This document shows positions 57,324 to 64,000 of a DNA stretch of 64,000 bases, in pieces. A model generated the notes under the pieces. It did not search any database, was not told the DNA's origin, and saw only the letters and a list, made by a program, of their open reading frames with translations. Source of the stretch: Micromonospora lupini str. Lupac 08 (lineage in GTDB: Bacteria; Actinomycetota; Actinomycetes; Mycobacteriales; Micromonosporaceae); the NCBI RefSeq assembly GCF_000297395.2, contig NZ_HF570108.1, forward strand, positions 3,275,079-3,339,078. The letters run 5' to 3'. The position numbers and the translations under genes were made by a program. Every line of letters begins with the position of its first letter. The first letter of the stretch is position 1.

Positions 57324-57425
57324 GCACGGGCGAGGGCTGAAGCGGTGGTCCGGCGGCCCGGCCGCACAGCTGGCACACAGGTGGGGCAGAGGCGCGACAC
57401 AGCGGACCCGCCCACGATGGGAGGC

Positions 57426-58172
57426 ATGGTCATCCAGGGGCAGACCGCGCCGGGCCGGATCGAGTTGCGCCGCCCCGACGGCGAACCGGTCCGGGTGCTT
57501 GTGGTCGACGACGAGGCGACACTCACCGACCTGCTGGCGATGGCGCTGCGTTACGAGGGTTGGCAGGTGCGCAGCGCCGGCAACGGCATGGCGGCGCTGA
57601 GCACCGCGCGGCAGTTCCAGCCGGACGCCGTCGTGCTCGACGTCATGCTGCCCGACCTGGACGGCTTCCAGGTGCTGCGCCGGCTGCGCGAGCACGCGCC
57701 CACCGTGCCGGTGCTGTTCCTGACCGCCCGCGACGCCGTCGAGGAGCGCATCGCCGGGCTGACCGTGGGCGGCGACGACTACGTGACCAAGCCGTTCAGC
57801 CTGGAGGAGGTGATCGCCCGGCTGCGCGCCCTGCTGCGCCGCTCCGGCTTCGCGGTCGCCGCCCGGGAGGAGGCGGTGCTGACCGTCGGCGACCTCAGCC
57901 TCGACGAGGACAGCCACGAGGTCCGCCGCGCCGGCCAGCTCGTCACGCTTACCGCTACCGAGTTCGAGCTGCTGCGCTACCTGATGCGCAACCCGCGCCG
58001 GGTCCTCAGCAAGGCGCAGATCCTCGACCGGGTGTGGAACTACGACTTCGGCGGCCAGGCCAACGTGGTGGAGCTGTACATCTCGTACCTGCGCAAGAAG
58101 ATCGACGCCGGCCGGCCGCCGATGATCCACACGCTGCGCGGCGCGGGCTATGTCCTCAAACCCGCCGACTGA
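57426..58172 (+). CDS. OmpR-type response regulator (TrcR/PrrA-like)
   Basis: 248 residues from the ATG at 57426; an in-frame ATG at 57417 is possible. Receiver: VLVVDDEATLTDLLAMAL, AVVLDVMLPDLDG (Asp72), FLTARD, VTKPFS. C-terminal winged helix of OmpR type (LTATEFELLRYLMRNPRRVLSKAQIL; NVVELYISYLRKKIDAG). Overlaps the kinase gene by 23 bp. Possible target: the glycosyltransferase genes that follow. Confidence 0.95.
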   Translation: MVIQGQTAPGRIELRRPDGEPVRVLVVDDEATLTDLLAMALRYEGWQVRSAGNGMAALSTARQFQPDAVVLDVMLPDLDGFQVLRRLREHAPTVPVLFLTARDAVEERIAGLTVGGDDYVTKPFSLEEVIARLRALLRRSGFAVAAREEAVLTVGDLSLDEDSHEVRRAGQLVTLTATEFELLRYLMRNPRRVLSKAQILDRVWNYDFGGQANVVELYISYLRKKIDAGRPPMIHTLRGAGYVLKPAD

Positions 58173-59685
58173 CGTACGACCGCGCCGCCGGCCGCTGCGG
58201 ACGGCCCGGCGGTGGCTGGCCGGCCGGTCCCTGCGAACCCGGTTGGTGCTCGCCCTGGTGGCGCTGCTCGCCCTGGTCAGCGTCGCGATCGGGGGGCTCA
58301 CCACTGTCGCCCTGCGGCACTTCCTCGTCGGTCAGGTCGACACCCAGTTGAGGATGGGGGACCGGCCGCGCGCCGACGTGCCGCCGTGGTTCCGCCAGGG
58401 CGGCGACCCGGGGCGGCCCGCCTCGCGACCGGGCGGCGTCGGACCGCCCCCGCCGGAGCCTCCGCGTGGCTTCCCGCCCGGCTCGCTCGCCGTACGCCTC
58501 GCCGACGGTGTCACCACGGCGACGAGGAGCACCGAGAGCGGCAGCCTCGCGGACGTCCCCGCCGTGGACGCCGCTCGCCTGGCCGCGCTGCCCACCGACG
58601 GCCGGCCGCGCACCGTCGCCCTCGACGACGGCGGTGACGTGCGGGCCGTCGCGCGGCGTCTCCCCGACGGGATGGTGCTGGCCGTGGCGATCCCGCTGTC
58701 GGGCGTGCAGGACACCGTCTGGGCGCTTGTCGCCGCGCAGGCCGGAGTGGCCGGCCTCGGGCTGCTCCTCGCCGGCACGGCCGGCGCGCTCATCGTGCGC
58801 GCCACTTTGCGACCGCTGAACCGGGTGGCCGCCACCGCCACCCGGGTCACCGAGCTGCCGCTGGACCGCGGCGAGGTCGCGCTCGCCGTCCGGGTGCCGA
58901 CGGGTGACACCGACCCGCGTACCGAGGTCGGCCAGGTCGGCGCGGCGCTCAACCGCATGCTCGGCCACGTCGCCGACGCGCTGGCCGCGCGGCAGGCAAG
59001 CGAGACCCGCGTACGCCAGTTCGTCGCCGACGCCAGCCACGAGCTGCGCACCCCCCTCGCGGCGATCCGGGGGTACGCCGAGGTGGCCCGGCGCGGCCGC
59101 GACGAGGTCCCCGCCGACGTGGCCCACGCGCTGCGCCGCGTCGAGTCGGAGAGCACCCGGATGACGAGCCTCGTCGACGACCTGCTGCTGCTGGCCCGGC
59201 TCGACGCCGGCCGGCCGCTCGCGGCGGACCCGGTCGACCTGTCCGCCCTCGTGGTGGACGCGGTGAGCGACGCCCACGTGGCCGGCCCCGAGCACCGCTG
59301 GCAGCTCGACCTGCCCGAGGTGGTCATCCGGGTCCCCGGCGACACCGCCCGCCTGCACCAGGTCGTGGCGAACCTGCTCGCGAACGCCCGCGTACACACC
59401 CCGCCCGGCACGACAGTCACCACGAGGCTGGCCGTCGAGGCGGACGCCGCGGTGCTCACCGTTGCCGACGACGGGCCGGGGGTGCCGGCGGAGCTGCGAC
59501 CGGAGATGTTCGAGCGGTTCGCCCGGGGCGACAGCTCCCGGTCCCGGGCACACGGCAGCACCGGCCTCGGCCTGGCGATCGTGGCGGCCGTGGTGGAGGC
59601 CCACCACGGCACGGTCGCCGTCGACAGCCGCCCGGGGCGGACCGTCTTCGTCGTGCGCCTGCCGAATCCCACAGCTGACGCATAG
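58150..59685 (+). CDS. Sensor histidine kinase (EnvZ-type)
   Basis: 511 residues. Transmembrane segment at ~34-55, extracytoplasmic Pro/Gly-rich sensor (~60-185), second segment (~193-217), HAMP (RPLNRVAATATRVTELPLD), HisKA with DASHELRTPLAAIRGYAE (His297), HATPase_c with NLLANARVHTP (N), DDGPGVP (G1) and TGLGLAIV (G2). Ligand unknown. Forms a two-component system with the regulator before it. 44 bp before the glycosyltransferase operon. Confidence 0.94.
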   Translation: MSSNPPTDVRPRRRPLRTARRWLAGRSLRTRLVLALVALLALVSVAIGGLTTVALRHFLVGQVDTQLRMGDRPRADVPPWFRQGGDPGRPASRPGGVGPPPPEPPRGFPPGSLAVRLADGVTTATRSTESGSLADVPAVDAARLAALPTDGRPRTVALDDGGDVRAVARRLPDGMVLAVAIPLSGVQDTVWALVAAQAGVAGLGLLLAGTAGALIVRATLRPLNRVAATATRVTELPLDRGEVALAVRVPTGDTDPRTEVGQVGAALNRMLGHVADALAARQASETRVRQFVADASHELRTPLAAIRGYAEVARRGRDEVPADVAHALRRVESESTRMTSLVDDLLLLARLDAGRPLAADPVDLSALVVDAVSDAHVAGPEHRWQLDLPEVVIRVPGDTARLHQVVANLLANARVHTPPGTTVTTRLAVEADAAVLTVADDGPGVPAELRPEMFERFARGDSSRSRAHGSTGLGLAIVAAVVEAHHGTVAVDSRPGRTVFVVRLPNPTADA

Positions 59686-59729
59686 TCGGCGCACGGGGTC
59701 CCGCCAGCCCGACCTTCGAGGCTGGCCGC

Positions 59730-62098
59730 ATGGACACCACAGACACCCTGCCGACGACGCCCGCGGCGCCCGAACCGGCGACGCCACCCGGGACCACCAC
59801 GCGCCCCGCGGAACACTCGCCGCCGACCGGCCGTCGGTCGGCCTGGACCCGGCCCGCCCTGGTGGCGCTGCTTGTGGGCACCGGCCTGCTCTACCTCTGG
59901 GACCTGGGGGCCTCCGGCTGGGCCAACTCGTTCTACGCGGCTGCCGTGCAGGCCGGCTCGGTGAGCGGGAAGGCGTTCTTCTACGGCTCGTCGGACGCGG
60001 CCAACTCGATCACCGTGGACAAGACGCCCGCCGCGCTGTGGCTGATGGCCCTGTCGGTACGCGTCTTCGGGCTCAACACCTGGGCGATGCTCGTACCGCA
60101 GGCGCTCTGCGGGGTCGGCTCCGTCGGAGTGCTGTACGCGACCGTCAAGCGCTGGTACGGCCCGGCGGCCGGCCTGATCGCGGGCGCCGTCCTCGCCGTC
60201 ACCCCGGTCGCGACGCTCATGTTCCGCTTCAACAACCCCGACGCGCTGCTCGTGCTGCTGCTGGTCGCCGGCGCGTACGCCACCGTGCGCGCCCTGGAGA
60301 CGGCCAGCACCCGGTGGATCGTGCTGGCCGGCACGCTTGTCGGCTTCGGCTTCCTGACCAAGATGCTCCAGGCGTTCCTGCTGGTGCCGGTGTTCGCAGG
60401 CGTCTACCTGCTGGCCGCGCCCACCGGGCTGTGGCGGCGGGTGCGGCAACTGCTGCTGGCCGGCGTCGCGGTGGTGGTGTCCGCCGGCTGGTGGGTGGCC
60501 GTCGTCGAACTCGTCCCGGCCAGCGCCCGGCCGTACATCGGCGGGTCGCAGGGCAACAGCATCCTGGAGCTGACCCTTGGCTACAACGGCCTCGGCCGGA
60601 TCACCGGCGACGAGGTGGGCAGCGTCGGCGGCGGCGGCGGACGGATGGGCGGCGGCGGCGGTGGTGGTGGCCCGTTCTCCGGTCAGACCGGGCTGGCGCG
60701 GATGTTCGACGGCGAGGTCGGCGGCCAGATCTCCTGGCTGCTGCCGGCCGCGCTGATCCTGCTGGTCGCGGGCCTGCTGATGGCCGGACGGGCCCCGCGC
60801 ACCGACCGCACCCGCGCCGGCCTGCTGCTGTGGGCGGCTGGCTGCTGGTCACCGGGCTGATCTTCAGCTTCATGTCCGGGATCTTCCACGCCTACTACAC
60901 GGTGGCGCTCGCCCCGGCCGTCGGGGCGCTGGTCGGCATCGGCGGCACGCTGCTCTGGCGACAGCGCCGACCGCTGCCCGTGGCTGCGGCGTCGCCGCCG
61001 GCGGGTGCTGCTCCGGCGAGTGCGGCGTCACTGCCGGTGGGTGCTGCTGCTCCGGCGAGTGCGGCGTCGTCTCCGGCGGGTGCTGGCGCTGTCGACGGGG
61101 TCGGGGTGGAATCGACGCCGGGCGCACCCGGCGGATCGATGGTGGTGTCCCGGTGGCAGCGGTGGCGTCCGCTGGCCGCCACGGTCACGCTCGCCGTCAC
61201 CCTCGCGGTCACCGTCTGGTGGGCGTGGGTGCTGCTCGGGCGCAGCCCCGACTGGTACCCGTGGCTGCGCATCGCAGTGCTGGTCGCCGGCCTGCTCGGC
61301 GCGGCCCTGCTCCTGCTGGCCGCCCGACTGCCCCGCTGGCTGGTGGCGGTGGCGCTGGGCGTCGGCGCGGCGGCGGCCCTCGCCGGGCCTGCGGCGTACG
61401 CCGCGCAGACCGCAGCGACCCCGCACACCGGCTCGATCCCGAGCGCCGGCCCGGCGGTGGCGGGCGGTTTCGGCCACGGGGGCTTCCCGGGCGGCCGCCC
61501 GCCCGGCGGCATGCCGTTCGCCGTCGGCGGCCAGTTCCCTGGCGGCGGCCAGTTCCCTGGCGGCGGCCGCAATGGCGGTCAGGTGTCGGGCGGCACCGGC
61601 GACGGCCGCAACGGCGGCCAGGTCCCCGGCGGTCAGGTTCCCGGCTTCCCCGGCGGCGGCCAGAACAGCGGGCAGCTCCCCGGGTTCCCCGGTGGCGGGC
61701 AGGGTCGCGAAGCCGGCGGCGGGATGGGCGGGCTGCTCGACGCCCGCGAACCCAGCGCGGCCCTGCGCGAGCTGCTGGAGCGCGACGCGGACCGCTACAC
61801 CTGGGTCGCGGCCACCATCGGCTCGAACAACGCCTCCGGCTACCAGTTGGCCACCGGCGACCCGGTGATGCCGATCGGCGGGTTCAACGGCAGCGACCCG
61901 TCGCCGACGCTCGCGCAGTTCCAGCGCCACGTCGCCGACGCGAAGATCCACTACTTCGTGGGTGGTGGTGGCTTCCGCGCCAACGGCGGCAGCTCCGCGT
62001 CGCAGGAGATCTCCGCCTGGGTCGCGGAGACCTTTCCGGCGCAGACCGTGGACGGCGTCACCGTCTACGACCTGAGCACCGGCGCGGACGCGTCGTGA
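59730..62098 (+). pseudogene. GT39/ArnT-type membrane glycosyltransferase, frameshifted
   Basis: The first part (59730 to ~60835, MDTTDTLPTTP; DWxx-like region ASGWANSFYAAAVQAGS; VDKTPAALWLMALSVRVFG; LMFRFNNPDALLVLLLVAGAYA) is a PMT/ArnT-like GT with several membrane segments and a Gly-rich loop (~295-315). It stops early at ~60858, but the next frame carries on with WLLVTGLIFSFMSGIFHAYYTV to 62098, ending in a Gly/Gln/Pro-rich part and a soluble C-terminal domain (YTWVAATIGSNNASGYQLATG). One G is missing at about 60831-60836 (TGTGGGCGGC for TGTGGGGCGGC). With it, ~790 residues that would use polyprenyl-phosphate sugars at the outer membrane face. Pseudogene or assembly error. Confidence 0.85.
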
Positions 62099-63432
62099 CC
62101 GCGCTCAGCGGCCCCCGCGCCGCCGTGCAGACCCGGTCCAGCAGCGCGGGCGCGGTGCTGGACGTGGTGATCCCGGTCTACAACGAGGAGAGCGACCTCG
62201 GGCCGTGCGTACGCCGGTTGCACGCGCATCTCACCGCGCACTTCCCGTACCCGTTCCGGATCACCGTCGCCGACAACGCCAGTGCGGACGGCACCCTGGC
62301 CGTGGCCGAGGCGCTCGCCGCCGAGCTGCCCGAGGTCGGAGTACGGCACCTGGACGCCAAGGGGCGGGGGCGCGCGCTGTCCGCCGCGTGGTCGGCCTCG
62401 TCCGCGCCGGTGCTGGCGTACATGGACGTGGACCTGTCCACCGACCTGGCGGCGCTGCTGCCGCTTGTCGCGCCGCTCATCTCCGGCCACTCGGACCTGG
62501 CGATCGGCACCCGGCTGGCCCGTACGTCGCGGGTGGTGCGCGGCGTCAAACGGGAGGTGATCTCCCGCGCGTACAACCTGCTGCTGCGGGGCGCGTTGGC
62601 GGTGCGCTTCTCGGATGCGCAGTGCGGGTTCAAGGCGATCCGCGCGGACGTGGCCGCCGGGCTGCTTCCGCACGTGCGCGACACCGGCTGGTTCTTCGAC
62701 ACCGAGCTGCTGGTGCTCGCCCAGCGGGCCGGGCTGCGCATCCACGAGGTGCCGGTGGACTGGGTCGACGACCCGGACAGCCGCGTCGACATCGTCGCGA
62801 CCGCCCTGGCCGACCTGCGGGGGATGGGGCGGCTCGGTCGGGCGCTGGTGACCGGCGCGCTTCCGCTGGCCGAGCTGCGCGCGCAACTCGGCCGCGCGCC
62901 GCTGACCGCCGAGCCCGGGCGACTCGGCACGACGCAGCAGCTCGGTGGCGTGCAGCAGCTCGGTGGCGTGCAGCAGCTCGGCGGCGCGCGGCAGCCCGGC
63001 CGGGTGCCGCTTGTCGCCCTGTCGGCGCAGGTGCCGGTCGGGCTGCCCCGGCAGCTGGTCCGGTTCGCGGCCGTCGGAGTGGCCAGCACACTGGCGTACC
63101 TGCTGCTCTTCGTGGCCACCCGGGGCGTGCTCGGCGCACAGCCGGCGAACCTGCTGGCCCTGCTGCTGACGGCGGTGGCGAACACGGCAGCGAACCGGCG
63201 GCTGACGTTCGGTATCACCGGCAGCCGGCACGCCGGTCGGCATCACGCCCAGGGGTTGCTGGCGTTCGCGCTCGGCCTGGCGCTGACCAGCGGGGCGCTG
63301 GCGGTGCTGCACGCCGTCACCGCCGTGCCCGCCCGGCCGGTGGAGCTGGCCGTGCTGGTGGCCGCGAACCTGGCCGCGACGGCGCTGCGGTTCGTGCTGC
63401 TGCGCCTCGGCATGCATCACCGCCGCGGCTGA
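62095..63432 (+). CDS. GT2 glycosyltransferase fused to a GtrA-like membrane domain
   Basis: 445 residues from a GTG that overlaps the previous stop (GTGA). GT2 domain (~20-255): LDVVIPVYNEESDL, ITVADNASADGTL, LAYMDVDLSTD (DxD), SDAQCGFKAIRAD. Then a linker with three QQLGGV-type repeats (62935-62985) and a C-terminal GtrA-like domain with four membrane segments (~320-440; QLVRFAAVGVASTLAYLLLFVATRG). Predicted to charge a polyprenyl phosphate with a sugar and flip or hand it to the GT39-type enzyme encoded just before. Together they would decorate cell wall glycans. Confidence 0.9.
   Translation: MTALSGPRAAVQTRSSSAGAVLDVVIPVYNEESDLGPCVRRLHAHLTAHFPYPFRITVADNASADGTLAVAEALAAELPEVGVRHLDAKGRGRALSAAWSASSAPVLAYMDVDLSTDLAALLPLVAPLISGHSDLAIGTRLARTSRVVRGVKREVISRAYNLLLRGALAVRFSDAQCGFKAIRADVAAGLLPHVRDTGWFFDTELLVLAQRAGLRIHEVPVDWVDDPDSRVDIVATALADLRGMGRLGRALVTGALPLAELRAQLGRAPLTAEPGRLGTTQQLGGVQQLGGVQQLGGARQPGRVPLVALSAQVPVGLPRQLVRFAAVGVASTLAYLLLFVATRGVLGAQPANLLALLLTAVANTAANRRLTFGITGSRHAGRHHAQGLLAFALGLALTSGALAVLHAVTAVPARPVELAVLVAANLAATALRFVLLRLGMHHRRG
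62935..62985 (+). repeat. 18-bp in-frame repeat in the GT2-GtrA linker
   Basis: CAGCAGCTCGGTGGCGTG occurs two and a half to three times in a row, coding QQLGGV, between the two domains. In frame, so length variation would only alter the linker. Confidence 0.75.
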
Positions 63433-63563
63433 CGCGCCAGCGGTCCCACCCCGTCGAGGAGGCTGACGCGCCGACGTTCGCACCCGGCCGCCGCGGCTGA
63501 CGCGCCGGCGGTCCCGTCCCACGGGTGCGGTTGATGCGCCGGCGGGGCGGGGAGCGCCGGTTC
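63428..63563. repeat. 34-bp tandem repeat after the GT2-GtrA gene
   Basis: GGCTGACGCGCC starts at 63428, 63462 and 63496, and GGTTGATGCGCC at 63530: exactly 34 bp apart each time. The first unit contains the TGA stop of the GT2-GtrA gene. Units keep their first 12-20 bp and differ later. Stretches to the stop of the arginase-family gene. Confidence 0.85.
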
Positions 63564-64000
63564 AGCCGGCCAGGACGTCCGTGAGGACCTCGACGACGCG
63601 CCGCGCGTGACGTCCGTCGGGGTCCTCGTCGGCGTTCAGGTCGGTCACGCTCATGCCGAGCAGCCGGTCGGCGCGGGCCAGGGGGGTGACGAGCGCCGCC
63701 AGGTCGGGCCAGCGCAGCCCGTCCGGCTCCGGGTAGGTCACCGCCGGCAGGTCGCGCGGGTCCACCGCGTCCAGGTCGAGGTGCAGCCAGGCAGGCCCGT
63801 CGCCGCCGGCCGCCAGGGCCGCCCCGACCGCCCCCGCGCCCCGGCGCAGCAGCTCGGCGGCGGGCACCTGGTGGATCGCCGGGTCGATCCGGGCCACCTC
63901 GACCCGACCGTCGTCGTCGGACGACGGGCGGTGCCCGAGCAGGTGGACCCGCCCGGGGTCGAGCAGGGCCTCGTCGACGCCGATCGCGGCGGCCGGGCCG
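63562..64000 (-). CDS. Arginase/agmatinase-family hydrolase (C-terminal part, start beyond right edge)
   Basis: Open from the right edge to the stop at 63562 (about 145 residues visible). Contains the metal-binding HLDLDAVDP (DxDxxDP) typical of the ureohydrolase family, then PEPDGLRWPDLAALVTPLARADRLLGMSVTDLNADEDPDG, given by key residues (Glu in PEPDG; Asn in DLNAD). The N-terminal metal motifs are not in the window. Acts on arginine, agmatine, formimidoylglutamate or a related guanidino compound; which one cannot be told. Confidence 0.82.
   Translation of the reverse strand, partial: GPAAAIGVDEALLDPGRVHLLGHRPSSDDDGRVEVARIDPAIHQVPAAELLRRGAGAVGAALAAGGDGPAWLHLDLDAVDPRDLPAVTYPEPDGLRWPDLAALVTPLARADRLLGMSVTDLNADEDPDGRHARRVVEVLTDVLAG

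Noticed and set aside
1..64000. Prophage, IS element, tRNA, rRNA or secondary-metabolite cluster
   Set aside because: No transposase, integrase, phage structural, tRNA-like cloverleaf, ribosomal RNA or PKS/NRPS sequence was recognised anywhere in the window.

Overview
The window looks like the chromosome of a mycelial actinobacterium of the Micromonosporaceae, most likely Micromonospora or a close relative. The evidence is very high GC with GC-rich third positions, many GTG starts, 1-4 bp gene overlaps, leaderless-looking promoters, a mycothiol-dependent formaldehyde dehydrogenase, an F420/LLM-type oxidoreductase, LtrA and FeS-BCP photolyase genes, secreted Tat and lipoprotein precursors, and several families of intergenic palindromes. 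The genus call is an inference. I see no tRNA, rRNA, CRISPR array, IS element, prophage or polyketide/NRPS cluster.

Layout. 1-4.9 kb (minus): a tightly overlapped four-gene operon holding an ABC ATPase-like subunit, a solute-binding lipoprotein, a fused MalF-MalG-type permease and a membrane-anchored NB-ARC protein; both predicted nucleotide-binding proteins lack the P-loop lysine. 4.9-11.4 kb: a WYL regulator divergent from three small genes, then a Baeyer-Villiger-type flavin monooxygenase coupled to an SDR, and an FeS-containing photolyase. 11.5-17.1 kb: LtrA, a DoxX-like protein, the mycothiol formaldehyde-detoxification pair, TrmO, a VOC protein and a DUF3626-like protein. 17.1-24.8 kb: two paralogous secreted lysozyme/SLT-like proteins, both behind GGAAT-N18-GTT promoter-like sequences (one copy for the first, four for the second), a secreted hydrolase, a MazG-like protein, a repeat-linker membrane protein, pirin and an HhH-GPD-like protein. 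25-31.3 kb: DUF1345, DUF2795 and DUF2267 proteins (the last behind a sigma-B/F-like promoter), a TerC exporter behind a probable manganese riboswitch of the yybP-ykoY type, a sulfite-oxidase-like/ferredoxin-reductase operon and a lipoprotein hydrolase. 31.6-41.1 kb: a NarL-type two-component system, a frameshifted LLM oxidoreductase, VOC proteins, a methyltransferase, a CGNR regulator divergent from a LacI regulator, a GNAT and an M28 peptidase. 41.2-48.4 kb: a glycogen-debranching-type GH, type II NADH dehydrogenase, AI-2E family permease, spermidine-synthase-like protein and a DUF2267-pterin dehydratase-like fusion.

48.8-54.3 kb is the most interesting part: a partner-switching signalling cluster with three STAS anti-anti-sigma proteins, a PAS-GAF-SpoIIE phosphatase, and, translationally overlapped with the phosphatase, a cobalamin-binding protein that carries the Wx9EH signature of CarH-type B12 photoreceptors but no DNA-binding domain; an Rcp1-like response regulator and a DivIVA-like coiled coil follow. 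This suggests B12- and light-dependent control of a SpoIIE/STAS switch. 54.3-64 kb: a third lysozyme/SLT-like secreted protein, an Ohr-like protein missing the second cysteine, a Ser/Thr kinase, an OmpR-type two-component system followed by a frameshifted GT39-type glycosyltransferase and a GT2-GtrA fusion, a 34-bp tandem repeat, and the C-terminal part of an arginase-family enzyme running off the right edge.
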